From NCBI GenBank assembly GCA_034696485.1, contig JAQIWT010000284.1, forward strand, positions 1 to 24,854: a DNA stretch of 24,854 nt. The letters run 5' to 3'. The notes under the pieces were generated by a model. That model saw only the letters and a list, made by a program, of their open reading frames with translations, had not been told where the DNA came from and did no database searches. Position 1 is the first letter of the stretch, and every line of letters starts with the position of its first letter. Source of the stretch: Isohypsibius dastychi (Eukaryota > Tardigrada > Eutardigrada > Parachela > Isohypsibiidae). The position numbers and the translations under genes were made by a program. Below are positions 9,175 through 19,599 of the stretch, one piece after another.

Positions 9175-9514
9175 TCTGTATTTGGTCAAACGGTAACGCT
9201 GAGAAACGAAAACGGAACAAATGGTTGAGAAAGTGCTGTTTTTCACTATGTGCGACACAAACTGACAGACAGAAAGCTTCTGTTTTCCTTATCTTGTTGG
9301 CAGCGGCTTCAGTTCTTTGAAGTTAGCTTCTACCGTCTCTCGACGTAGATAAGAGAAAGAGTGATGTTCTCCCACTCTCTCCGAATCACGAACACGTAAC
9401 GCATTCCGATGGTAAACAGAAACTGAATTTCTCAATCGTTCTTTTGTTCTGACTTGTGTGGGGAAGACTGTGTTCTTATTCCATCTTTAACGATCATATT
9501 TCATCTGAGGTATT
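9175..9514. promoter_or_regulatory. Shared divergent promoter region
   Basis: Only 340 bp separate the start codons of the leftward transposase and the rightward ATPase/PHD gene, so regulatory sequences for both must lie here or inside the genes. No canonical TATA box was found. Short pyrimidine/purine tracts (CTCTCTCCGAATC, AGATAAGAGAAAGAG) occur. A possible small 5' exon of the transposase, ATG near 9400 on the minus strand, was considered but its phase does not match. Confidence 0.45.
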
Positions 9515-12500
9515 ATGGATGATACAGATTTATCCGTTACCGAATCTCAGGTGAGACGGCTAGTCAAGTCTACATTTAGATGCAATTTGCAAGGAGTGCC
9601 ATTCTAGACAGGAACAGTTTTTCGCTATGTCGAGGCAGATTGCGTTACCTACCGAAAACGACATGACAGCAGCGAACCTGACAAGCGGAATTATGTTTTC
9701 AACTTTATCTTGAGCTTAAAAGCGCAGGTGAAAGGTGACGATGACGAGGAGGGAGGTCACGTAGTGGAACTGCACTTTGACGACGGCAAATAGTGAGAAA
9801 AAATCTTGATCTAATGAAACCTTATCAACACATGTTTTCTTTCGACTAGTATTTCTTTCGTGCCAGCAACAGCTTGGAAAAGCGTCGAAAGGTTTTTCGA
9901 CGTGCTGCATAAAAATTCAAGCGGGTTACCTGCCATATTCAAAAAGATCACCAGTTACGACTTGAACGACTACGGTTTCGACAAAACCCAGGCATTCAAG
10001 ATGTAAGAGCTGGATATCACGCGTGTGAACGATGTTTTCTGATTAGCCATTTTCAGCAATTTTGGAGGTTACGATTATCTGAAGAAACGGGTGGTCAAAC
10101 TGGGAATTCAGCCGGATGAGAAGACGTTCATTATTGGCTCTGATGCAGTGTTCGAAATCGGTGAAAAGGTGGTCAAGAGACTGAATCTTGGAGAAACGGA
10201 GTACATCTGGATTCCGGGGAAATTACCTTCACTCCATGTCCCAGACCAGCCCGCAGCGAATGGTCTGAATCCTATCGAAATTATGGCCGACATTCTTCCT
10301 GAGTCAACACTCCTACGCTTTGCATTAACGATCGGTGAGTCGTTCCAAAAATGTTGCCACTCGAGTTTTGGATTTGCGTAATTTGCAAAAAGTTGGCGTG
10401 CAAGAATTTTTCAAAGAACAGTAGCGGTTGGTACGAGGTAGTGTACGCAACTGGAGTGCAACCCAATGGTCAACTACTCAGAACGTTAATTTGGCCTGTG
10501 TTCAATCTGAAATGATATGAAGTAATATGATCTGTGAAATTTTTATTTTCAAATCACAGATCACATTTTTCCGTGAATCTGAGACCTAGTCTGACACAGG
10601 TGCCATCACGATGGGACTCCATTACAAGTGCGTGACAGAGCACTTCAGTCGCTGTCCTACAGTTGTGTGTGTTGGAGAAACCAATACTGGGAAGACACTC
10701 TGCAGCAGTGCCAGTATGAGCCTCATTGCGAGCGAAGCCTCAAGCAAGTTGGAGTACAAATCCATCTCCGTGGCAGCTCTGCGAAACGTGGTATTCAGTC
10801 GACAAAATTTGCCAATCCTTCTTCATGACCCCAGTTCTGCGGAAGTTATGAAAATCCTCGTTGAAGAGAGCTATGAGGGCAAAGCCGTAGCCAACTGTCG
10901 CGAGAGCGTGGTTCCGGGATCCTCAGGGATCGTCACATGCAATGCTGACTTCTTAGCACAGTTCAGAAGCCTCAATACGTGCGTATATCGTCAGTACCTT
11001 CGTTCAGCTTCGCATCGAATTTATTCTGTCTCCAGAATGCGCGGGATGTCACGATGTGTCATCATCCCATTTACCGAGGAAATTGTTGACTTCACAGCTC
11101 GGCGTGGGTTGGACTTCAAGCGGGCCAAGTCAGAGTTTGCCATCTACTTACCAAAGCTTCTTCGGTTTGGAAGTGAAGATATATCATTAATATCTGAAAC
11201 GATCGACAAAGTTGCGCCTTTGATCAAGAGAGAGCTTGAGCGATATGGTTTCCCTGAGTCGGGGTCCCGAATCTCGTTCAACATAGCTCTGTTGTACGCT
11301 TTCGCAATCAAGGTATTCAAACTAGTTGTTATCGAAAAATAGTTAAGAGTTGACGCTAGACAGTCAACCAATAGACGGTTGTTCCATTTTCTAGATCCCC
11401 GCAATACGAGAATCATGACTTTTCAAGCATTGTTCATTGCAGGGTATCAAGTCTCTCTCTTTTTCGGTGGTCAAAGAACTTGCTCTCCTTGACTTCGTCG
11501 TCAAGGAACTGAGTAAGAGCGCGGTGACATGGCAAACGCCCACAGATGCGCCAAAACGAGCAGCTCCGATCCCCTCAGTTCCTCTATCTCCGTCCAAACG
11601 GCAGAAAGTCAAGTCATTGGACGATATCTTGGAGTGGATCTTGACAGAGCTGAACGGGCGACCAGCTCTGGTATGTGTGGTCGAACCAAGGAACTATTTT
11701 TTCTGAGATCCCTATCAACGAATCCGATTTTATAGATATCTAAAGTTTTCGCAATCACAAAGAAAGTGGATGGAAGTGCAGTGTTGTCGATCCGTGATGG
11801 CGATATTCATCAGGTTTTGGAAGTTGGTGAAGTTCATCCGATGATGTCGCAGTTCCGCACAGCAGTGAAATCTGTTCACGGGTATATGATGAACCAAACG
11901 ACCCGAGCTCCAGGCTTCGGCGAGAAAACAGTCAAAGCAATTCAGGTGCCATTATGCAGTGTCTCCAGCTCAGTTATCGATGCAGTGAAAGCAGCTGAAA
12001 AGGCTACTGTGGGAATCAAAACGGCTGTTTGCGTTGAGCTCGAACACAAGTCAGTTGAGGAAACTCCTAACATTGCCGTTCAGACCGATAAGGTCGTTTC
12101 CTTGGAAGAGCATGATAACCAGGCCGACAATGAGCCAAGTGGATCAAATATAAAAAGATTTGATTCACCAGCTCCGTTTGGCGAAGCCCTTGAATCCACA
12201 ACGTCTGCGCTTTCTGGTGAAAGAACTCGTCCTGCAGGTAATAAAATTGCTCAAGCCAGAACCCAGAAAATTCCAATAATCATCGCCAAATCTAGACGAG
12301 CAGGCCCCTACGAAACGGAAGAATGGAGATGTTGAAGAATCTGATGACATTCCAGCAAAATTACCCAGGCCACGTGGAAGATGCACCAGTCGTCCATCAA
12401 TGGCTGACAAAGCGAGATTCGCGCCTGATGTGGAGCAGTCTGCACAAGTGATTCACTCTAGGAGAACTAAGCTCCATGCTTTCTTAATTACATATGTCGT

Positions 12501-12733
12501 TATAGAAAATGTGCTCAGTTTGCAAGGCTGTGGTAAAACATGGACTCATTTTTGCGAATTGCGCTCGGTGTACAGGGAATTTCCATCCGAAATGCATTGG
12601 AATGACCATCCCAAAGGTCAAAGCATTTAGCAAAAGTTCTTGGAACTGCATGTCCTGCGATGCCGGTGACAAAAAGAATGGAACTGAAGAGCGACGAAAG
12701 TCAGAGGATAAAGCGTCGAAAGCTTCTGACTGA
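9515..12733 (+). CDS. P-loop ATPase (SF3/AAA-like) with C-terminal PHD finger
   Basis: Ten exons: 9515-9550, 9608-9792, 9850-10002, 10057-10334, 10600-10978, 11036-11312, 11443-11670, 11736-12237, 12296-12447, 12506-12733. Every junction is GT-AG, all phases agree, and an unbroken 805-aa product results. Residues 1-217 form an unrecognised N-terminal domain. An ATPase core follows: Walker A GETNTGKT (243-250), Walker B-like ILLHD (D294), a B'-like SYEGKAVANCRESVVPG, and sensor/motif C GIVTCN (N332), then MSRCVIIPF. This order resembles SF3 helicases or related AAA ATPases. Residues about 440-730 are low-complexity, basic and acidic linker. The end is a PHD zinc finger: C733, C736, C749, C752, H757, C760, W776, C778, C781, then a basic tail. 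It probably binds chromatin and acts with the neighbouring transposase, perhaps as a targeting or replication/transposition accessory protein; that role is inference. A capture of a host gene is also possible. Confidence 0.82.
10528..10563 (+). repeat. Inverted repeat in ATPase-gene intron 4
   Basis: TGATCTGTGA (10528-10537) and TCACAGATCA (10554-10563) form a perfect 10-bp stem with a 16-nt AT-rich loop, near the acceptor of the only long intron (265 bp) of the gene. It could be incidental. Confidence 0.5.
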
Positions 12734-12883
12734 AGAGGTCTGACAGCGGACAGGTAAACAACCACGTTATTCCGAGGTTCTCTAAGAAAACGTTTGATTA
12801 TGGGCCGGACAGCATTTTGTGAGTTCTGTAATAACTTTGATAAATCCTTGAGTGTTATTCTTGCGATGAAGATCGATCGCAAC

Positions 12884-12889
12884 AATAAA
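12884..12889 (+). terminator. Poly(A) signal of the ATPase/PHD gene
   Basis: AATAAA lies about 150 nt after the TGA stop of the ATPase/PHD gene on the same strand and is the first canonical hexamer after the stop. Placement is typical of a eukaryotic 3' UTR. Confidence 0.45.
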
Positions 12890-13396
12890 CCCCAGGTTAT
12901 TATCTAGTTCCGGGTTGAAACGCATGAACTGAAAATATTCGGTTCAAGCTTGAACTGTAACCTTTCTGAAAAGCACATGATTTTTCCCCACTCCGGACTA
13001 TCATCTATTTCACTTGCAAAACCAGTTCGACGAACAACGAGTTTTGGATTCTTTTCTGCAAGAGAGCAGTGGCATCCGTATACAAGACTGTTCGGCCCAA
13101 TCAGCACACTGCTGATTTGCTATTTGTTTGAACGAGAACCTCGTTTAGGTTGAATTTTATCTCTGTGGCGCTGTCAGAGTTCTGTTCCATGATGCGGCAC
13201 TTTCACTGGGAATCTGATACAAAATGAGGACACTCTAAAAACGTTTCTTGTTAGACTATGTTCGTGTTTTGGTTGTTTGCAAGATCGAAACCTTTGTGAA
13301 AGACATGTACAACTCTCTTATTTTCAGAGAATATCGCTCTCAAGAATATGATAATTAACAATCACGGCACAGTTTGCATAATCGAAAGCTCACCTT
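12890..13396. other. Spacer between ATPase gene and right array
   Basis: AT-rich, with no supported exon. Overlapping open frames at 12904-13153 on both strands lack domains and splice support. This is the right-hand counterpart of the 100-bp spacer between the transposase gene and the left array. Confidence 0.4.
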
Positions 13397-14056
13397 AGCC
13401 CTAGTGTTACCGTGTGACTGGAGTTATTTCTGCAACCTGAGTGGTGTGACCGGTGTTACCTCTGTGACCAGTGTTGCTTCTGTGACCAGTGTTGCTTCTG
13501 TGAGCAGTGTGACTAGTTACCTCTGTGACCAGTGTTGCTTCTGTGACCAGTGTTACTTCTGTGACCAGTGTTACTTCTGTGACCAGTGTTACTTCTGTGA
13601 CCAGTGCTACCTCTGTGACCAGTGTTACTTCTGTGACCAGTGCTACCTCTGTGACCAGTGTTACTTCTGTGACCAGTGCTACCTCTCTGACCGGTGTTAC
13701 CTCTGTGACCAGTGTCACTTCTGTGACCAGTGTTGCTTCTGTGAGCAGTGTTACTTCTGTGACCAGTGTTACCTCTGTGACTGGTGTGACTAGTGTTACC
13801 TCTGTGACTGGTGTGACTAGTGTTACCTCTGTGACTGGTGTGACCAGTGTTACCTCTGTGACCAGTGTCACTTCTGTGACCAGTGTTACTTCTGTGACCA
13901 CTGTTACTTCTGTGACCAGTGGTAGCTCTCTGACTGGTGTTACCTCTCTGGCTGGAGTTACTCTGGTGTCCAGTGTTACCCTTGTAATCCATGTTTCCGT
14001 TGTGACCGATGTTATCTCTGCAGATCAATATCTCTGTGTCCGTGTCATTTCTGTTC
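13397..14056 (-). repeat. Right minisatellite array (18-bp unit), inverted relative to the left array
   Basis: The plus strand reads TGTGACCAGTGTTACCTC (or TTC) in tandem. The minus strand therefore reads GGTCACAGAAGTAACACT, the left-array unit with one change. A 27-bp subrepeat containing GTGACTGGTGTGACTAGTG occurs three times (about 13777-13857). The array is more uniform than the left one between 13510 and 13900 and degenerates at both ends. Because the period is a multiple of three, several long frames (poly Thr-Ser-Val, Cys-Asp-Gln and the like) stay open; I regard none as genes. Confidence 0.9.
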
Positions 14057-16402
14057 CATGAGAAAATCGTTACGACCATGGTTAACAAATCGTTACTTTT
14101 TTCTCGCAGTTACGTTGGTAACAGCAGTCACAAGTTTTGTACCGATCGTGCCATATCTATACAAATTTGCACGCGTGTGGTTCTACCAACACACATGAAT
14201 TATACATACTGTGGTAACTATGATAACTTTGACAATGCATTGGATCCTGCACTCCCCTCTCTGAATCCATCCCAAAACCATGCCATCAAAAAGCCTGAGT
14301 GAGACAGTAAAGAAAAATCAAATGTACCAGCTGAAGAGTCTGAACTCTGCACAGATTTTCTTTACAGAAATTTTTCTCAGATTTTATCATCAGACATCTG
14401 CTGTGTCCACCCATTTCAGTCGCGAATATTCATGAACAATGAACTCCAAAAACAGGTTGACGTTCGTTCGAGTGCTGAAGGACAGTTCAGAATTCAGCTC
14501 CGGTCCAGCTAACCGGGCTGCTTCTCACTCCGGTCTTGAATCCAGGCAAACAATATCCCTCTTGCAGTACCATGAAGTTTCAAATCACACAAGGTCAGAT
14601 TCTATTAATTGTTCAGTTAATGTAAACCACCGAATATCACTGATCATGTTCTTGTGCCCGTTTGATCTAACAACGACGCAGTTTTATGTATCTTTCCAGA
14701 TTCGAGTTTCCAGGAAACGAAAGGGAGAACGAATGACAGGATTTTGAATTTCGATGAAAAAAGCATTCAAGAATGAGATGAGAGAGACAAATGATTAAAG
14801 CCACAACAAACTGCACGGACATAATTAGCCATGAAATATCTTAAGACTGCGGGGTCCGGTTGGTAAACAGATGGGGTTGCGGTCTTGATTTACCGAATCA
14901 AGACTTCCTCCCTCCAACTAATCGGTGGGACGGAGTAACATCCTCATGCGAATCCTCCTCACCGGGGATCCGCAATATTTGAACACTAACTTCGGAGCAT
15001 TCGCTCCTGATCGCACAGAGCTGAAGCTGGTGTGGATCCGAATAGCATGATCCAAGATTAGCAAAATGACAGGTGAATTCAGTGAAATACGAGGGGTGTT
15101 AGTTAGAACTTTCATTTCATTATTCTTGAAACTCCGTCGAATTATAGGCTGAGCTTCCGCTGGAAGATATTTTCGATTGGGATCGACAGATGTATGGAGC
15201 TTGCATCTTCCTTGAAAACTTCCATGCCTCTATCAGCTGAAGTTGCTATCAATGTACGGGGAGTCAAAACCACAGAATGCAGAACCACCTGGCGAGCGAG
15301 TGAACTGGAGAGACTTGTCTACATGGAATATGATATTGAAAATCCACCAATGCTTACCCTAATCTGCGATTCGCTCGTAGATGATATTCAGTACATCACC
15401 GTTGCTATTCTTTCGTATAGTCAATTAGTTTCGTAAGCCCATGATGATGTGAATGCGATGCATGGAATAAGTTATATGACTCAAGAAAGATCGCCCAAGA
15501 AACCAACACATTTAGGGTTGTCCAGAGTTTTCGTCAACGACGAATTTAAGCTGGTTGACAGATGAAACTGTACCGGATACCGGAACCAGGAACCTTGTTC
15601 AAATTTCACAGCACTTCAGGTTTGCAAAGTTCAGACTACTGTACAGCTACGTATGACCGACTGACGCATAATTTGTTTTGATGCAATCAAGATGACCCGT
15701 CATTACTAACTGTCATCCCAAAGAAAACAAGTCGCTAAATCGGACAGACCATGGACCGTAGATGACTGTATATCCACAAAATGCATCGAACCCATGGATT
15801 TCAATTCTCTTCAAGGACCTGCCTTCCATTTGAGAGACCGGTGCTAGCCCATCTAATAACGCGATCAATTTTTTTTTCCAATGCGTCGCTTATGTGTTAA
15901 TCTCTATTTCCCACTCTGCATTCGTGGAAGCAGCTCATCGCATGCACACCAGGCTGTCTTTGTTTTACCCTTTTCAGAGTCGGGGAGGGGGGGGGGGGTG
16001 GCGATGTAGGAAAGTTAACCCGGCTGAATTCGGAACATCAACTAGCACTTGCTGTGACCTTTCACTTCTTTCGAAAACGAAAAAATTGTGGTATCTACCA
16101 ATCTACTGGAATTTGTCCCAAAAATGCTGATGTGAGCAAATCATCATTTGTGTGTTACGAAGGGACCTTTCAGAGACATGCTTTCGGCATCAAGTTCTCG
16201 TGATCTGCTCCGGTATCCCTTTTTTCTGAGGCCGTCTAAAGTGGAACCAACTCAAAGGTTTGGCGTTGAATACCCAGCTGTTTTTCTCGTATGTTGCACA
16301 ATATTATGTTGATATGCTACATCCGGAGACACATATATGATGCGGAGAAAAGGTTATCGAAAGAATGTGGTGCTGAGTAAATATCAATGATCGCATTTGT
16401 GC
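14057..16402. other. Long stretch without recognised genes
   Basis: Several open frames (14439-14747, 15194-15436 plus; 14918-15115 minus) show no domain I can name and no coherent splicing. At 14117 a fragment GTAACAGCAGTCACAAG matches the left-array higher-order unit in direct orientation. At 14882-14904 there is a hairpin (GTCTTGATT, 5-nt loop, AATCAAGAC). At 15987-15998 there is a run of 12 G. The right part is downstream (3') of the first Ig-domain gene. Confidence 0.4.
14882..14904. repeat. Perfect 9-bp hairpin
   Basis: GTCTTGATT and AATCAAGAC surround TACCG. No gene or U-tract is adjacent, so the role is unknown. Confidence 0.5.
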
Positions 16403-18925
16403 TCAAAAAGTTTGCAGGGGAGGGCAATCTGTCTCGGGTTCCAGAGTGACCCATACATAAGCGGAACCGACTGCATTTGTGATAACGCACGCATAGGTCG
16501 AGGTAAAGTCTTCATAGTAACTTCTGGCACCAAGATAGGATGTGAAGGTGAATGGCTTCGATCCGTGTTTAATCGCATGTGTCAAGCCAAACACCACCGT
16601 TTGGCCGATCGTAGAATTTGTGAATGGCCAACTCGATTCGAAGATCATGAGAGTGTCCGTCTGAACTTGTAAGCGTTCTGTATTCCGTGCTTGAAAATCG
16701 TGCCGAATGTTGGGTTCTTGATATGTGAGTAAATTCGTCCACTTGACCTGTAATCCAGTGATGGAGGACTGGAAGGAACAGGGAAGCTGGAACGAATTAA
16801 ACGGGCAGATCTTTTTCACAATTTGTTTCTGCTTCACTTCGGGTGCGACTGAAAAAAAACGGACTTCAGGTTGACTTGAATTTTTGGTGGCCCACGAGCG
16901 CTAAGTTCTGGGATTATCTTATATCAAAGCCTAGTGTGACCCAATATTACTACCAGTCTACTTGACTGGCGGGTTCTTTCGAAGATCCAAAAAATGCGGC
17001 TACAGATGTTGAGGTTTAAAAAAACAGTTTTCAAAATGTTGACCACCGAAAAAAAGATCGCGAAAAACTTTTCAGGATCTTCTTGATTTTCGCATCGGAA
17101 TGGCTCTTGTATGCCCTTTCCACAGAAATCCATCGAAATTCGTCAGAATGAGAGGCTCATAAAGACCACTTACGTTTGGTTAAAGGGAAAACAAAATTGA
17201 AAATGACATAGATGGGCCAGTTCACGGGAATTTTTCTCTTTCTGTTTCATCAGCTTCGATTGTGGATAAGATTACACGCAGGACTCCAATCACTCCAAGT
17301 TGCCCCAACCTAATATCTTTATTTCCTTTTCTACAGTAAGAAAACTTTTTAACATTTGAGTTCATGGGAAGTGTGGCTTGAAGGTTCGAATTACTGGGGA
17401 GTCTGGCTAATCGACCAATGGGGTAACCTCTTTAAAACTATTTTAAAAGTCAGTTTTCTGGTCCAGTATATAAACACCAGTGCTAGATCGCCCTCCTAGC
17501 GGGGGGGGGGGGGGGGCGGACAAATACACACGGGGACAACTTCATGTAAGGCCTGATCTTAGATCAGACCAGGAGCATATATACCGCAAGGTGGCTGTGT
17601 TCTTTACATCAACACATGAGTGACTTACAGTGAACATTCACGTTGATTTCTACGGCATTGCGGTTTGCCTTGGTTAATCTGAACAGCTGACCGTTCCATG
17701 GAAGGTCAAACTGTGCATTGGAACTTGAACAAATGTAAACACCACTGTCATTCCTATTGACAATCCCCAAACTGAATGCCACCTGATTCGTGTCATGCAG
17801 GTGCAGCGAGACGTTGTTGCCATTTGGATCTGTGCATCCAAACTCTGCCAGACTGAAGGGCGGGATCACGCCTAAAATAACAAGTCCCTCTCTGCCTTCC
17901 AGGAAATTGACTTCGTTGATGTTCGGCGAAGGCATCACAACAGGAGAGCTCAACCGGTTAACATAAAACAGAACGGTGTCTGAACGCGTTGTACCGCATA
18001 CACAAGAATAATTCCCAGTGTCATTCATGGATAAAGTGAGTGGGCCGTTATTGACATCTCTCCTCATCCGATGCCAGTTCGGGATATCCTTCCATTTGTA
18101 TCCAACAGTATGTTCAGGAATTCGAAACTTCATATGCGTTGAGCCGGTTCCTGTGATGACAGGATCTTCGTAGCAGACTTCTGATCCCCGAAAGAAACAA
18201 TCGAAAAATATAATGTCCTTGAGGTAAACCGTCATGCGAGTAAAAGATCTTTTCTGGTCTCGTGTCGTCAGAGATAGTATGATATCAGGTCCCCCTGACA
18301 AATTGCAGATTATGCATCTCGAGTCAGAGACCATGCAAGGAACTGCCGAAAGATGCATACTCACTCTTGACCATAAGGGGCTGCGGTAAGGAAGTGAATA
18401 TTCGTGTTCCGTTGTCAAAAGTAGCTGCGCAGTAGTGAGCAGTGCCGTTCCATGATTCACTTGCGATGAACTCCCTGGTTAGACCTCTCAAGTTACCATC
18501 TCGCCAGGTATCAATTCTGAGATGCCGATCCGCTGTCTGAGCGCCGCCGTTCACATAGTGATCATACCACTCGACACGTGGATTTGACGATTCAGCGTCC
18601 GATGAAGTGTAAACGCATTCTATTATAACTGGTTTGAGTTCCTCAATTTGATCGGCAGCGGGAAATATCGAAATTGATGGATTTTGCTGTGGTGGAGAGA
18701 CATGGTATCTAGAAAACACAAATTTTGATAACGTAAGTTGACTGATTTCGTGAACAGGATCGAGTGGAACTGGAAACGTGTTCGAAAAACGTGTTTCATT
18801 AATTAAATTTACCCACTGTCACTAGTTGTCACTTACTTTTCTGAACCACCATTAACTGCCATTGATCCAAGCACCATCATCCCGGCAGTTGAGTACAGCA
18901 GCCTTACACCCAGAAACGTGATCAT
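16403..18925 (-). CDS. Secreted protein with four Ig-like domains, paralogue 1
   Basis: Exons on the minus strand: 18925-18837 (89 nt), 18708-18365 (344), 18294-17629 (666), 16848-16403 (446); GT-AG introns of 128, 70 and 780 bp; 514 aa. Exon 1 encodes a signal peptide (MITFLGVRLLYSTAGMMVLG). Exon 2 is one Ig-like domain (IIECVYTSS, VEWYDHY, NGTAHYCAATFDNGT). Exon 3 holds two more: the first has YKWKDIPNW and NDTGNYSCVCG, the second FGCTDPNG and NRNDSGVYICSSS. Exon 4 is a fourth (LPCSFQSS, LQVKWTN, STYACVITNAVGSAYVWVTL) and stops soon after. Several N-glycosylation sites (NGT, NDT, NDS) are present. No transmembrane helix is visible, so it is probably secreted; adhesion or immune recognition is typical of the superfamily but unproven here. 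The exon lengths match paralogue 2 exactly. Confidence 0.85.
17501..17516. repeat. Run of 16 G in intron 3 of paralogue 1
   Basis: An uninterrupted G16 tract lies in the longest intron (780 bp) of the first Ig-domain gene. A TATATAAA word on the plus strand at 17467-17474 lies just before it but no plus-strand gene follows. The tract is prone to slippage, and its exact length is unreliable in sequence data. Confidence 0.6.
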
Positions 18926-19189
18926 TGTGATTATCCTTCCCAGATGCCGAGCTTGATTTTGCTCACCTACGACTGAAGAGCGTTGATGTTGCACGACCGA
19001 AGTAAAGACTTCGTACTCTTCAACGCTTGGATAGATATAGTACTGGCAGTATTCGAACGCACAGCTGGCCGCCAAGCTGATGGGCTGTTTCGTGGCAACT
19101 TTCCACTTGCTCAGATTGCTCGAATCGATGATCAGTCATGAAGTGGCCAAGCTGAAGGTAAGTTTGAGAATCCAGAAAATCAAGACTCG

Positions 19190-19434
19190 ATGTCTAAACG
19201 GCTTTCATCGCAAGTGACTGGTCTCAAAGAAACTGCGGTCAGTGTGCATTGCAGTCCAACTCTTGATCTGGTAAGTCTTCTGAAGCAGATAAGTTTCTAG
19301 TATGACGTCATGTGGACATCAGCTGACCAGAGAGAATACGAGCTGATGTGCTGCAGCGATTGTTTCTTAAATCAAGTGATGCTGATATACAGATGTGTTT
19401 CATGGTCCAATGGCAGCATGCCCGTTAAAGCAAG
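19190..19434 (+). CDS. Possible two-exon start of a small gene
   Basis: An ATG at 19190 opens 27 codons (MSKRLSSQVTGLKETAVSVH…) that end exactly at a CTG|GTAAGT donor (19270/19271). A phase-compatible acceptor at 19330 (GCTGACCAG) leads into REYELMCCSDCFLNQVMLIY, which runs to a GCAAG|GTACGG donor near 19434. No domain is recognised. The frames are short, and splice sites chosen by eye can be coincidental. The region is also the 5' flank of Ig paralogue 1 on the other strand. Confidence 0.22.
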
Positions 19435-19599
19435 GTACGGTCATAGTCGAAAAATAAAATACTGTATGAAAAATTTCATTCGAATGGTCCAGCAGCTGGT
19501 TATAATTCCATCACTGACTGCGAACATTGTGGCTCTGAAGTCTCTTATATAGCAAAGAAGCTTGATTACTGTAATGAAAAGAAGATCCGGGTGAAGTAT

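Larger units (their letters stand above)
5944..14012. mobile_element. Putative two-gene KDZ-type DNA transposon
   Basis: The segment contains a KDZ-superfamily transposase gene (leftward) and an ATPase/PHD gene (rightward), head to head. It is bounded by minisatellite arrays of the same unit in opposite orientation. The outermost shared word, ACATCGGTCACA, starts the left array (5944-5955) and appears as its reverse complement TGTGACCGATGT near the outer end of the right array (14001-14012). Both genes end close to the arrays. This symmetry fits one 8.1-kb element with repeat-built terminal inverted repeats. The exact ends and any target-site duplication could not be determined by eye. The alternative is a transposase gene sitting by chance between two unrelated minisatellites. 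Confidence 0.6.

Noticed and set aside
9360-9405. A 5' exon of the transposase (ATG near 9400, minus strand, ending at GTAGAA)
   Set aside because: The phase left by this exon does not match the acceptor at 9203, so the start was placed at the ATG at 9174.
10979-11035. Coding sequence read through in the ATPase gene
   Set aside because: These 57 bases keep the frame open, but they begin GTGCGT, end CTCCAG and interrupt the conserved run from LAQFRSLN to MRGMSRCVIIPF. They fit an in-frame intron of the same size as its neighbours.
13374-14088. Long open frames (Thr-Ser-Val, Cys-Asp-Gln, Gly-Asn-Thr-Gly-His repeats)
   Set aside because: These are artefacts of the 18-bp minisatellite of the right array, open in three or more frames.
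16397-16672. Plus-strand open frame
   Set aside because: It is antisense to exon 4 of Ig paralogue 1, whose splice sites and Ig motifs are well supported on the minus strand.
18295-18364. Coding read-through between Ig exons 2 and 3 of paralogue 1
   Set aside because: The sequence begins GTGAGT, ends TGTCAG and has no counterpart peptide in paralogue 2, where the equivalent 66-bp segment is also bounded by GTGAGT and CCAG. It is an intron.
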